From NCBI GenBank assembly GCA_950295325.1, contig OX485805.1, forward strand, positions 13,877,501 through 13,941,500: a DNA stretch of 64,000 nt, written 5' to 3'. Of this stretch, positions 45,900-58,242 are shown in pieces. A model generated the notes under the pieces. That model was not told the origin of the DNA. It was given only the letters and a program-made list of their open reading frames with translations, and did no database searches. Made by a program: the position numbers and the translations under genes. The stretch is from Polytrichum commune (taxonomy: Eukaryota > Streptophyta > Polytrichopsida > Polytrichales > Polytrichaceae). The number at the start of each line of letters is the position of its first letter. The stretch's first letter is position 1.

Positions 45900-46230
45900 A
45901 GGCATGTCTAATTTGGTTACTTATCTTAATCGGGCACCTACTTTTGAGTGGTTTGTGGTTTGGTGTAGATCCAAGAACGGATACCAAAAAGACATGTATT
46001 TATTTGTGTGTTCAAAATATGATAAACATTCTAGGTTCAATAGTCGACATAATTGGGGGGGGGACCTATATGACCATTTAATGAGCATGAGAATCTTCAC
46101 TTTGCCAATGAATAAGATATTCACATGAGCTCTAGCAACTACGAGGAAAATGGCTACAACCTTTAAGATTTGCTAGCCATCTCATACTAGTTGCATGTTT
46201 CATATCCTTATGAGAAGTGGCCGAGTTGTA
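45900..46230 (-). repeat. R1 dispersed repeat, inverted copy
   Basis: The minus strand reads the R1 boxes in order: GCCACTTCTCATAAGGATAT, GAGATGGCTAGCAAATCTTA, GAGCTCATGTGAATATCTTA, GAAGATTCTCATGCTCATTA and TACATGTCTTTTTGGTATCC. Confidence 0.75.
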
Positions 46231-46867
46231 GACAATAACCACTTAACACCCATTAGCCTTATTGCCATTGTGAAAAATACTTAGTTGTATCAATTGGGTA
46301 TCAAACTTGGAGAGAAGGAATCATCATATAGGAGTGCACCTCTCATTCATCCAACATAAAAAAATAAAAATAAAAACCACGAAATAGTATGCCTCCTAGA
46401 GGTTACTTTGTTTTATTGATTTAACATCAAAATTAGTTTAAAGACCCCAAAGTAGTATGCCTGAGATCACTTGAGGTAAATTGACAACAAACATGTAAAG
46501 GCCAAATTCTTATGTTCGTATAAGAGGTGTGCTTGTATACGGTAATTCCATCTCTCCATATCAACTCAACATTGGCCCATGCAAACGGATAGATATTTGG
46601 ATGACCACAAATCACGCGAGATGGTGGATTGTCACATTGGACATTCCTTTTCCCTTGATAGAATATTGGGTTGCTCCATGCCATATAACTTGTTAGTGAC
46701 GGTGCCCCCACCCGTTGAAAAAGTTGTTCATGTCCATGGCTTTGGCATTTTAGTAAGGGGTGCTTTAAGTGGGCCTTTGGAGGATGTTAGGATGTCAACG
46801 TGCCAAGTCTTCGAGACACGTGTCTTTCACATGTGTGACTAAATTTGACCCAATCATATCTACATAT
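46231..46867. other. Intergenic sequence
   Basis: No gene. A frame at 46579-46842 (+) has no recognised domain. Confidence 0.35.
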
Positions 46868-47925
46868 AGTGCACTCGTTGCCATCGTATGAGTCCTGGAC
46901 AATTGTCTTGTGTCGGTGAGAGAAATATCCAATTTTACCATTGTGGTAGATTAGCATTCTTTTATGGTGATGTGGGACAATTTCCCAATGATGCATGTTA
47001 GTCGTTTGTGACTCATGTGTTTGTAGTGACTTACGCTTCATGTAGTTGTATTGAGTTACGGATCACACCAAAGGGGCGTCAAATGAACACTAAAGCTACA
47101 CAAAATGATCACCATGCCAAACTCGATATGATAGTGTCACTCACTGCCATCGTATGAGTCCTAGACAATTGGCTTGTGTCGGTGAGAGAAATATCTAAAT
47201 TTACCATTGTGGTAGATTAATAATATTTTTTTGTGACGTACGACAATTTCCCAATGATGCAGGTTTGTCATCCGTGACTCATATGTTTGTAGTGACTTAC
47301 GCTTCATATAGTTGCAGTGAGTCTCAAATCACACCAAAGGAGCATCAAATGAACACCAAAGCTACACAAAATGATCACCATGCCAAACTCGATATGATAG
47401 TGTCACTCACTGCCATCGTATGAGTCCTAGACAATTGGCTTGTGTCGGTGAGAGAAATATCTAAATTTACCATTGTGGTAGATTAATAAAAATTGTGACG
47501 TAGGACAATTTCCCAATGATGCAGGTTTGTCCTTTGTGACTCATATGTTTGTAGTGACTTACGCTTCATATAGTTGCAGTGAGTCCCAGATCACACCAAA
47601 GGAGCATCAAATGAACACCAAAGCTACACAAAATGATCACCATGCCAAACTCGCTATGATAGTGTCACTCACTACCATCATATGAGTCATGGACAATTAT
47701 CTTATGTCAGTGAGATAAATATCTAGATCTACCACTAGGATAGATTTGCAGTCGTTCTAGTGACGTAAGACAATTTCTTTCATGACACGGATCATTTGTC
47801 TGCGACCACATGTTTGTCATGATGCATGCTTCGTATGGTTTTAAGAGGTCCCAAGTCACACCAAATAAGCATCAAAGCTACACAAAATGATCACCACACC
47901 AAACTCGAAATGATAGTATCTACAT
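46868..47925 (+). repeat. Tandem array, ~265-bp unit, four copies
   Basis: GCCATCGTATGAGTC recurs at 46880, 47146, 47412 and (as ACCATCATATGAGTC) 47674. Units carry GACAATTGGCTTGTGTCGG, GTGAGAGAAATATC, TTGTAGTGACTTACGCTTCA and GATCACCATGCCAAACTCG. The middle copies are most alike and the outer ones more diverged, as expected when unequal exchange homogenises the centre. Confidence 0.92.
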
Positions 47926-48359
47926 TTTAATTTACCTTTCACTCATGAGGGATGGGCCAACTTTGTTGCACATCCAAAAGAGAAAAAGAAAATGCACGAG
48001 GATCGCATAGGAACCCGATTTTTGAGCTTTGACCAAGACTCTAAGCTTTTGGAGAGACATCATAGCAGCCACCTCAAACAAAAGCCAGAACTCCCAACTC
48101 TCAACTTTGAAGGACCTTCTCGGAAAATTTGGAAACAATCCCTTTATTTATTACGGTAGGTGGTGAGTTAATTCCGTAAAGGAGAGAGAAAGAGATGCCA
48201 CCAACTAGAGATATGTTTCACATTTGAACAAAAACCAAGCTCATGTATGAATTTGAGACGGTTTATGGAGCTAAGCCACAAGATTTTGGAGTGGGTTTAC
48301 ATTTGGACCGGATTCAAGAAGCTTAGGGTTCAAAACACTTCTTAACCCCTAACTTCCCA
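47926..48359. other. Intergenic sequence
   Basis: No supported gene. A minus frame at 47932-48138 is domain-free. Confidence 0.35.
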
Positions 48360-48985
48360 AGCAACCCATTTTGGGTTGCTGAAATATTTCTTTCTTACAT
48401 TACTCCTACCTAACTCATTTGTTTGCAATTAAAACAACTATAAACATCTAGCCAGCACGGATATCTACCCATGGATACATGAGCCGAACAATTTGGAGAT
48501 GATTAGAATGCGGCAAAAGATGTCACGATAGAAAGTGGTCGTGTTTTTGTTGTGTTGGGAGGTCATGTGAGGGTGTTGACTCCAATTAATGGTTCCACTC
48601 CGATACAAACTTTGCATGAACATTAATGATGTTGATTTTCATGAAAGTGAGATATTTGTACGGCTTATGTAAAAACATCCTTTGTGCTCACATGAACTCT
48701 TTAGTTTGAACATTTAGACACTCTCTAATTTTTAGGTGATTCTTTGCATACATATGATTAGAAATATGGGACAATTTACATACTCCAAGTGCAAGGTGTC
48801 TAGCCTACTATGGTTTGCACATTTTATGCAAATTTGTGGAGGTGCTCAACTACTAAGTTGTTCCCATCTAGTGGATCACATGAGCATTCCGCTTATTTTG
48901 CACGTGAATTTGATTGGTCAAAGGTATTTTTTGAAGGATAAAACATGTCAATTTCTTATGCATCCCTTCCTTCGATCGTTCTTAA
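48360..48985 (+). repeat. Large dispersed repeat (R3), copy 1, uninterrupted
   Basis: Shares with 52765-53860 the ordered segments AAGCAACCCATTTTGGGTTG, CACCTAACTCATT-like, GATGATTAGAATG, TCATGTGAGGGTGTT, AATATGGGACAAT, CTAGTGGATCAC and TCCTTCGAT. Around 48439 it carries the uninterrupted target site (CAACTATAAACATCTAG) of the pogo-like MITE present in the other copy. Confidence 0.8.
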
Positions 48986-51009
48986 AGTTCAAAGCGCTAT
49001 TCATGCCCATCTTTTCCCTTGAAGTAACTCGTCTCTCATGTTTCAAGATCCTACAGATAAATCCCATTTTAACCTCAAAACTTGTCCATGAAATTCCACA
49101 ATCAAGATTGAATGGAATGCACTCTAAATAACCCTTTTCATAGGCTTGGGAAGTTAAAGGTTCGTTTACCTTGTTTTTTTGGACTCGAGGTTGGACTCTA
49201 GTTTGAAACCAGGAGGAGAATTTTCTTGAGTGGGGACTACCAAAAAGTGATGTCACATCCGTGCCATTTTGTTTCATCCTTGGATCTGCATCCTAGTGCT
49301 AACTCTTTTGAGTTCAAATTTGTGCTCTTGACCAATAAAATTGTTGAGTTTGGAGTTTCCTCAGTCATAGACCCTCATGTAAATCCACTCTTAAATAAAC
49401 TCTCGTCACTTACGTGGGCAATTTTCTGCAATGCAAGAAAAAATTGACAACAAGACAACATCTATCGCACACCATGTAGAATTTCATATAAGTTTTTCAG
49501 GCATTCGAACATCCTGTGTCTCTTAGACCCTCAACTTCTAGTATATCGTGAATTACGGTGCTCTTGTCATTTGCCATCAACGAGAGAATTTACACTACAA
49601 ACATATGAATCCCAAAACAATCGTCTTACGTAACTAAAACATCATAAATATACTATAGTGATAGAGTTGGATACTATTTTCACCGATACATGACAATATG
49701 CCTTGAACTAATATGCTTGTAATGTTGGATTTCAATGGTGACGGGCCCTCAAGCTCTAGTGTAAATTGCTGCATACTTTGACTTCTCGCCAAGCACATAT
49801 AATAACAATATTTATGCATGGCACACCAGTGACCAGTCTCAAAATCCTCAATAGTTTGTGCCAAAAATAAATAAATAAATAAACCCTCAATTGTTGACTT
49901 ATTAGTTACCATTCTCAAGCATTGAGGCCGTTGGTGACATTGAAACCTCACGTGGTGATCCTTTTACTAAATTCATGTTTTAAGTTAATGGTGGAATGAA
50001 TGGGGAGACCGACTGCTAGTTACAGATGAAGCAGTTGAGTTTGAGAAATTACCGGTTGAAGTTCAAAACTTTAGGATATTTATTGATCATTTTAGAGGAA
50101 TCTACAGCATGTACCTCAAATTCATAAGGGAATTTTTTTTCACAACATGTCACTAGTTGGACTGGGAAACATTAGGATCTTGATTGAGTTGAGGTTCTGA
50201 TAGCATCTACCAAGGGGGAGGGGAGAGTGAAAATGCTAATGGGTCCATTCACGATTGGGGTACTAGTTTTGGGATAAAGGAATTAAGGACTATGCCACAT
50301 TGGATCTCGACGTTTATTATTATTTATTATTATTTGATTAATAAAATTCAAATAGATAAGTAGATAGGTCATGGGATTTATCAAATGATATTATTTATTA
50401 TTAAATTATAACTTATAATAGATGAATCCTTAATGAAATGGGTAGATAGGTCATAGGACTTGTTTGAGCCACAACAATGACAATTTCATTATTGAAGTGT
50501 ACATCGGAGGTAAATTATTTCTTGTTTTGCATCCTCGTACCTTGGTGTAAGTGTCATGTGTTCATACATATGTGTTATTATGTCCAATTCTAATTATAAA
50601 CATTCCTTTTTCATGTGGCCATGTTATTGTGTAATGTTGGCCATGTTTGGTGTCACATGCAAAGCTTTACAATTGGTATGCAATACATTTTTAGTTCTAT
50701 TAGTACATAAATGTGAGGAAGAAAATTGGGATTGTTTCAATTAATTTTTGTTGTCCTTTTCATTCCTTAATTTCAACAGTTACGACATCAACCATAGATG
50801 TATGTTAAGGAATTAAAACGATAGCTTAGATGACCCTATTCCTTGTAAATTAACTTTGTCGGTGTACTCATTATGGAAAATATAAAATGTAGGTATGATC
50901 CAAAATATGCTCCACAATACAAATCTAAGGACACTAGCTATGTAAAGTTATCTACTTTAGTCCTTCAACCGTTAGACACTCATTCTTGGTACCCCAATCG
51001 TGAGTAACA
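48986..51009. other. Intergenic sequence with an inverted CCGGTT-family copy
   Basis: 49985-50190 on the minus strand carries the CCGGTT-family boxes (for example GGTCTCCCC, TTCTCAAACTCAACTGCTTC and GATTCCTCTAAAATGATC in reverse). TTATTATTATT tracts lie at 50308-50338. No gene supported. Confidence 0.45.
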
Positions 51010-51180
51010 TCAAGTCAACACGGATATTTACCCATAGACGAAGGGCTCGTGCAATCTGGTGATGGTTAGAATGTGGGAACATTCGTTAAAAGAGGGTAAC
51101 TTAGTGGTCAAGTTCTTGTTGTGTTGGGAGTTTATGTGAGGGTGTTGACTGCAATTTTGTGGAGATAGAATGGGCATTTC
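51010..51180 (+). repeat. R3 dispersed repeat, partial copy
   Basis: CAACACGGATATTTACCCAT, GATGGTTAGAATGTGGGAA and GTGTTGGGAGTTTATGTGAG match the start of R3 before similarity is lost. Confidence 0.65.
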
Positions 51181-52157
51181 CATGTTACAAGATCCTATGG
51201 ACAACTCCCATTTTAACCTCAAAACTTATCCATGGGAAATCCACAACTAACATTTAGCGAATTGCACTTAAAACAACACTTTCAATGGCTCGGGAAGTTA
51301 AGAGTTGAAATGAAGTTACTCAACATACGTTCATGAACGTACCACTAGGATTTTGACAAAATCCAAATTGTGCAGAGACAATAAACTGGGGAGACTTGCG
51401 CTCGACTTGTAAGGATTGTAGATGACATTAGTATTGATTTAGAAAGAAAGAAAAACGACTCCGATGTTGACACCAACGTGCATTATGGTGTTGCTTCGAT
51501 CTTGAGTTTATTTATTGAAATGGGCACTATGAGAAGTAAAGGGCCCCTGAAGAATGGTGCCTCCTTTCAAAGGTATGCACCTTAAATGGGTGCAAATAAA
51601 CCAACTGACACTTGTCTCCCACAAGGGCAAGGGTAAACCCTTGGATTTCCACATCGTATGCTGAAAATATATAGTCCACCATGTATTTCACATTTTTTTG
51701 GCTAATGTCTAGTATGAATAGGCTATTTTGAATTTGATGTCTTTCATCCAAAATTGGTGGTATATTCCTCATTTGGAGAGAGAAGTGGAGGCTATAGCCA
51801 TTCAGAGATAGTTGTTGGGCCTAACCACTACTTTATAACATGAATTATGTGGGTTGAAAAACATAACATCATTCCAATATGAAAAGTATACCAAAAACAA
51901 TGACACTTTATAAAGAGGTTTCTCATTTCTTGTAAATTTATCAGTTAATAAGCCACCTTAATTTTCAACCCACAATGAATACAATGCACCACAATATTTC
52001 ATGCCCGCGATTAACTTTCAGCTCACAATAATAGGTGTGAGAGGTGTGGTGAGTTAGGCATGGTTTCACTAACTTGAAGAACTGGCTCTGTAGAATCCAA
52101 GTAATTAATGGTCGAAAACGTAAGTACTGCATGAATGAATAAGTCATGTGCCCACGG
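51181..52157. other. Intergenic sequence
   Basis: No gene supported. A minus frame at 51527-51772 is protein-like in composition (GFTLALVGDKCQLVYLHPF) but has no recognised domain. Confidence 0.35.
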
Positions 52158-52290
52158 TTGGTCCGAGACGACCCTAAACTACGGGGTGATAGTGGAGAGG
52201 CGCCCATTTCCGAATGGAGTGGTTGGCAGTTCAATTCCCGCTGTGAAATCTTCTCTCTAATTGACAAGGAAAACTAGGTAGGTAGGCAGG
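52158..52290 (+). mobile_element. Possible tRNA-derived SINE, copy 1
   Basis: Matches 62190-62311 (minus strand) over about 125 bp: CCTAAACTA, GACAGTGGAGAGG-like, GGAGTGG(T/C)TGGCA and TTGACAA. Pol III-like boxes are visible: A-box-like TAGTGGAGAGGCG (52190) and B-box-like GTTCAATTCC (52229), about 30 bp apart. No cloverleaf or target duplication was established. A mini-palindrome follows at 52300. Confidence 0.4.
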
Positions 52291-52299
52291 AAGCCAGCT

Positions 52300-52384
52300 G
52301 GGACGAACCAACCCATACACTGGATCCTTGAAGGCAATAGTTCAGGCATCCAACAAGAAACGGAATGCACAGGTTGGTTCGCCC
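52300..52384. mobile_element. 85-bp palindromic mini-element, copy 3
   Basis: Starts GGGACGAACCAACCCATACA and ends TGCACAGGTTGGTTCGCCC. The core AGTTCAGGCATCCAAC matches copy 1. Confidence 0.65.
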
Positions 52385-52764
52385 AAATCATAGGAAGCCA
52401 AGAGCCCACTCACCGTAAAGATAGGCAGTAACTTAAACCCCACCTTGCACCAAGAAGATTCTTGAGCACAATAAAACCAACGGACTGAAATCCACGTTGG
52501 ATTGCCCAATGTTGGTTATTTATATGTATGTACCCGTGGCTCCGGTTATTGATAGTTATCACCCGTCACTATGATCTCACACTCTGCCAAAATAAATGTT
52601 GAAACAATAACTCAAGCCTTCCGATCTTCAAGTTGGTTCCTCTACTGCAAACGTACCTGTTTCGACATTAATGTTTAGATCTATCTCTCCCTTACTAGGG
52701 GGAAAGATGCGGTTTTCATTCGGTCAAACTCTCACATTTTCATAGAAAGCTCTTATATAACACC

Positions 52765-53860
52765 CCAAGCAACCATTTTGGGTTGATGGATGGTTTCTTC
52801 GTAGATCAAACTCCACCTAACTCATTCATTTACAATCAAAATAACTACAGTCCACCCTCTATAAATGTTACACCTATAAGTGTTAACCCTCTCTAAATGT
52901 TAACTTTCTTCTACTCCCCACATATTGCACACTATAAATGTTAAACGTGTTAACTGTTAACAAAATGGTACTCCCTTCTTTGTAAATTTGACTCTACAAA
53001 TGTTAACGAATGAAATACAACCATAATATGGATGATAAAAACTACACATCTAGTTACATTCCTCTCTCTCTTCACCATGATTTGTAAACTTGATATTGAA
53101 TAGAGTTTTGATTGGGTTTGCAATTTTATGAATGGTATTCTCTCACAAGGACTCTTCACAATTGCTTATATTTATAAATGTTAAGATTTGTATATTGCTC
53201 AAAAAAAAAAATTAAAAAAAAATGTTAACACCTTTATAAATGTTAACTTTGATCCACTCCCGAGGGTTAACATTTATAGAGGGTGGACTGTATAAGCATG
53301 CAGCCGACATGGATATTTACGCCTTGATACACGAGCCATGTAATTTGTAGATGATTAGAATGTGTAAAAATACGTCAAAGTGGGAAGTGGGAAGTGGTCG
53401 TTGTTTTGTTTTGTTTTGTTATGTTGGGAATTCATGTGAGGGTGTTCACTTCAATCAACAGTTGTCGCTTGAATGCAAGTATTGCGTGAACATCAAAGAT
53501 GTTTATGCTGGTAAAAGTAGCATGTTTTATTGATGTTCATGTAAAAATGGTATTTGTGCTCACATCGACCGTTTAGTTTTTAACATTTGGACACTCTCAA
53601 ATCTTTAAGGATTTATTTGCATCCATGTGATTAAAAATATGGGACAATGTACATGTTCCACATGCAAGGTGGCTAGCTTATCGTGGATTGCCCATTTTTG
53701 CATGAGAATTTGTGGAGATGCTCAATCATTGAGTTTATCCTAGCTAGTGGATCACGTAATCATTCTGCTAATTTTCTAACTAAATTTGGTTGATCAAAGG
53801 TCTTTTGGGGGGGATAAACCATGGCATTTTCTTGTACATCATTTCCTTCGATTGTTATAA
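52765..53860 (+). repeat. R3 dispersed repeat, copy 3, interrupted by a MITE
   Basis: R3 sequence lies on both sides of 52848-53290: ATTTTGGGTTGATGG and CACCTAACTCATTC before, GCCGACATGGATATTTACGC onward after. Removing the insertion and one TA restores the order seen at 48360-48985. Confidence 0.8.
52848..53290. mobile_element. Pogo/Emigrant-like MITE (Tc1/mariner superfamily)
   Basis: Perfect ~23-bp inverted ends: CAGTCCACCCTCTATAAATG at the left and its complement ending GGTGGACTG at the right. It is flanked by TA on both sides (52846-52847, 53291-53292). CAGT ends, TA duplication and the CCTCTATAAAT motif recall Arabidopsis Emigrant/Lemi1-type pogo MITEs. AATGTTAAC is repeated internally. 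There is no coding frame. Confidence 0.88.
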
Positions 53861-56411
53861 TCTAATGACCCCTAGGCTTATTTGTGCCCCATTTCTTGCC
53901 TCATTATAGGTCAAATTCTTTATGACATTACTTGCTTGATTGTATTATAACCGAAAGACTTGCTTTGCCGAGCCACCATTCCTTATGCGAGTGATTTTCC
54001 ATATGCATGTTTTGAGATCTCAAAATGAAGTTTCAAAATATAGAAAGCAAGCCGGATGTTTAGAAGGTCATCAATGATGAACACAATGTCAATTGCATGC
54101 TTATACACCTAATCCATTATTTTCTTAGATATTTATTTGGCTTAAAGAACCCAAGCACCTTTAATGATGTCCATTTCACTTGAGGACCACTTCTAGAGTA
54201 TCCCCTCGAATCATGGCTTGGGGTTTTGTAGATGAACGGGCTCTAGTAAAACCACGTTCTCTACATGTCGAAGGTTGATTCATTCCAATTTGGAGCAAAT
54301 TATACTAATTTGAGGTCTTTGGTGTCATTCACAAAGTCAATTGATCTTAATAACGGTTACATGCTATAGCAGAGTTCATCACATGTTTTCATAGACGACA
54401 TGAATCCCTAACCTTTCATTTCATTTTATTTTATTTCAATCAAGAGGGAGTTTTACAACTGATTGTGTAGAGCACCCCAACTAGCACCATCCCAACCTAC
54501 GACCTCAAACATGCCCCTAAATGCGTTGGACTTACCATCTTCCATTGTGGAATGTGTGCCCTTTGCATCAATCAACATTTCAATGGTGAGAAAACCATGG
54601 TGGGTGGGTTTTTTGGGGCTAGAAAAATGAAATCTGAATGTTGATAAGTTTATCTACGACCATTTCTTAGAAGAGTTACCTCTAATGAAATAGCTATGTT
54701 ATTTACAAAGATATTTCATTTGAAAAATAAGTCGGAATTGGGGTGCAAATATAGTTAAGTATGTGTAAGAATGCAAACTTCAATTTCATGCAAAATACAA
54801 TATTCAAAGCCACCGTTTTCCACACATGATTGTGTTTTGTTTTCCTCCCTTTTTACATAAGCTAGTTTTTGAGTCTTTGGGGCATGATTTTATTAGAAAA
54901 TACCATGATCTATGAACATGTGCAAACAAAATCTGATACACGGACTTTTGATGTATGCATGTAAACTTTATGTAATTCACAACAACTTATTGTTGACGCA
55001 CACGACATTTGAGCATTCATTGTCTTTCATCTAAAAACCTCATTATACAAACATACAAGTGTAGTGGAATTTAACGGTCATGGCATAAGCTCATTTTTTT
55101 GCCCCTCCTTACAAACAACAATGTTTGCTAGTTTTTTCACAATCTCACTCGTAGATGAACCCACATACCCACAAAATTTAAAAATTTAAACTCCTAAGAG
55201 TCTAAGACATCCATATTGGGCCTCTTCAAGCAAAAAAAGAAAAGAAAAAAAGAAAAGAAAGAAGAAAGAAGAAAGTGTTTTTGAGCTACATACTTTCATT
55301 TTCACTTATAATATCAAAAGTGATCCTATCAACTTATTCTTCAAGTGCATTATTTCATTAAGTTAAGCACTTTGATGTTATTGAAAATTTAAATTAATGG
55401 ATGTAGTCTGGGTGCCCTTAGATGCAAATAAATATGTTGTATTTTGATCATCATGTCTAGTATGAGTATATTCTCATTTTCTCCTTGACGTAAGATATTG
55501 TATAAAACGAGAATTTAAACACATAATTGTATAAAATATTATTATGAATTTTGTGAAGCTTATATACATTGTGTGTATGGCCGTATATTGAGTGCCCCTG
55601 CTCTTTTAAGTAGAATCACAAATTTTTGTAGGCAATTAAGCTCCATACCCCAATTTTTTTTCTTTCTTAATAAAGCATGTACCTATCAAGTTCACGCAAA
55701 TTTGCAAATATATTGACTTTTAGGTACCGGTTACAAAAGACTTAACCCTTAATTGCTTGAGGAGCCTTCCACCCTTTATACATCTTCAAGATAGTTTCAA
55801 TTATGTTGTGGTTCAACTAATGGGATTCATTTTGAAAGCCTACTTTCTATTCCCTTTTTACAAAAATCTTCAAAAAGTGTGTTCTTCTTCTTCTTGCATT
55901 TGCAAGCCCTACAAAGTCTAAGATTCCAACTACATTCCATGGCAGTTTTTTTTTTATCACATTTTAAAACCCAGGCACTCTAACTAAAATTGACTTTACC
56001 ATGATAATTCTATACATGTGTGTGCATGATTTGCGGATGTTTCAAAAAAATTGGATTCTTTTTATAATTTGTGTGAAGTGGTTTACTATCTCATATTTAT
56101 AGCTACTATATTCTATTATAGTGTGGGATAGATTTGAGCATCTTAGAATAAGTTGGTGTTGTGCTTATATTGTCATAAGAAACCATTGAGGGGAAGAAAA
56201 TGATAAAAAATAAATAAAAATTGAGTGGTGAAATTGAGGGTGTAAATTGTGGTTGACCATATGGAACTAGGCTCTCGCAAGAAAGAGTAATGACATCTGG
56301 ACCTTACATGGCACTTTTCTCAATTGAATAAACGTGTTTGAGTGGTATATTAGCAACAGATGTATCATTGTACCCAATCAAGAATGGGCAATCAAAAAAC
56401 GAAGACGCGTG
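53861..56411. other. Intergenic sequence with one dispersed repeat
   Basis: 54220-54345 (+) is a copy of the 20730-20865 repeat (GGGCTCTAGTAAAACCACGT, TTGAGGTCTTTGGTGTCATT). 55240-55280 is an AAAG-rich tract. No gene supported in this AT-rich stretch. Confidence 0.5.
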
Positions 56412-56414
56412 TTA

Positions 56415-56859
56415 GGGGCGGTTTACACTATGGACCATGAAGTCGTCCCACGTAAGAGGCCTATTTTGCGTGGGACGACTTCATGGGACGACTCCCATGG
56501 TCCGAGTTACTAAAATATTAGTTTTCATGGTTCATGGGCCCTTCACTAGGTGTAAACCGAATGTGGACCATGAAGAATGACCATGCACCAAAAAGGCTTA
56601 AAACGGCAATTTTCTAACATGGGCCCTTGCTCTTTTTCCCAGACCACCTCTTTTGCTTGTCCCAACGGAAAACCCGTTGGACCATGGCAGTGGATAGAGT
56701 AGGCTTAAAAAATAATATTTTGTGGACCTCAACCTCCGTGGTCACTCTGCCATTTTTTCCTTGGTGTAAACCCAAGTCGTCCCGGGACGACTTCAACGTC
56801 CAATCACATCGCTTAGACGGCCGTGGGACGACTTCATGGTCCATAGTGTAAACCGCCCC
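56415..56859. mobile_element. Tourist-like MITE (PIF/Harbinger type), 445 bp
   Basis: Perfect 38-bp terminal inverted repeats beginning GGGGCGGTTTACACTATGGA, flanked by TTA on both sides (56412-56414, 56860-56862). A 3-bp TTA/TWA duplication with GG-rich ends is typical of PIF/Harbinger. The motifs GTGTAAAC and GGACGACTT recur internally in both orientations, giving extra subterminal repeats. Open frames on both strands at 56614-56851 lack transposase features. The perfect ends suggest recent activity. Confidence 0.92.
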
Positions 56860-56862
56860 TTA

Positions 56863-57553
56863 CAATGAGATTGGATTGTGTGTTCAATGTATATCAACCA
56901 TTAGAGTCTTAATAGTTAATACGACCATGAGAATCTACGTGACCATCCAAATGTTTTTAATAAACAAAATCAGTTTGACCTCTTATCATTTTTACATATC
57001 GGCCATGATTTCAGAACTTGGAATGACAATCTTTGTGATTCACAATGCTCTACCTACCTCAACTGTATGAGACAATTCTCAAATCCGATCCAACGACTCA
57101 CATTGCCCGTCGATTTGGGAAGTGCCAAAAAGTTTAAATTACAAAACAAGAACCTTAACTTACGTGTATTAACATTGAGTGAACATCATTGAATTGCAAC
57201 TTTAGTTTCATCATGCGGGTGGGCTCAAAACGGTTGATGGTGATACATATCTATGAGAAACATAGGTGAGCTAAGTTCAACAAACGCTAGGTATCATGAT
57301 AAGGTATGAGATGCCTCCAACTACTTTTTGAAGTTAGAAGGTTGTTGTAGATTTGTAATGCGGGCATGATGGGAGGTGAGTGGTGGAGACTTGGAGGGAA
57401 GCAACTAGATTACAAACATCATCATGACTTACATGGGATTCATAACTCCTTGTTTCCCACTTGGATTGAGATCCCTTCACAAAAGTGAAGGATCATGATA
57501 TCCCACAAAGAAGAGACAATATTTTGTTTTGTCATTAGAGTTATGTGTGTAGT
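56863..57553. other. Intergenic sequence
   Basis: No gene supported. 57500-57553 is the left flank of the following hAT-like element and belongs to repeat R2. Confidence 0.4.
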
Positions 57554-57561
57554 CCCGCAAA

Positions 57562-58234
57562 CAATGGTGATTTTTCACAAGGTCCCTAACATGTCCAGGG
57601 ACATGTTCATTAAAAAAAGCATTTCCAGTGGACGGGTTCTTAGAAAATGAACCGGTTTTTGGACGTGTCAAATTCACTTTGGACGGGTTCTAAAAATAAT
57701 ATTTTAATAATATTTTTTTCCATAAAAAATAAATGGTACAAATATCAGTTACATTATGTCATCTATGACATGTGAATATAAGCATAATGCAATCAAACCA
57801 CTAATACCCAATCAAAATATCAATCTTGAAGTGCTTGATTCACTTGCATACATTAAGTCATCAACCACAAAATTTAGAATGGGGTGTATTGGAAAGATGA
57901 GAATCGATAGCAAAAGACAGATAATTGACGAACATTGAAGGCATAATTTGTCAAGATCCTATTGTTTCCAAGTGCAACCAGTCACATGTCGTCATCATTC
58001 GGTTCTTCTTTTCTAATTTTTTACCAACATTGTAAGAGACTTATTTATACCTCTTGCCGGACGGGTATTTTCATTTTCAAACCGGTTTTGGGACAGGTTG
58101 TTTTTTCTTTAACCTTTCCATGGACGGTTTGGTTTAGAAATTATTGGTTTTGGGACGGGTTGCAATTTTTTTTGCCTTTCAATTCAAGGTTTTTGGACGT
58201 GGATGGGCAAAAACTTTGTGAAAAATCAACCCTG
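57562..58234. mobile_element. hAT-like MITE, 673 bp
   Basis: The left end CAATGGTGATTTTTCACAA and the right end, read inward as CAGGGTTGATTTTTCACAA, are inverted repeats. Perfect 8-bp duplications CCCGCAAA flank it (57554-57561, 58235-58242). A GGACGGGTT-type word recurs in both halves (57633, 57690, 58062, 58155). An internal segment (57940-58080) resembles the CCGGTT repeat family. No transposase. Confidence 0.85.
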
Positions 58235-58242
58235 CCCGCAAA

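Noticed and set aside
46579-46842. 87-codon plus-strand frame
   Set aside because: No domain, no start context, overlaps the beginning of the 265-bp tandem array.
50280-50340. LTR retrotransposon end
   Set aside because: Only TTATT-rich low complexity; no paired long terminal repeats, primer-binding site or polypurine tract seen in the window.
51527-51772. Minus-strand 81-codon frame with protein-like composition
   Set aside because: No recognisable family and no extension beyond stops; may be another relic, but evidence is too thin.
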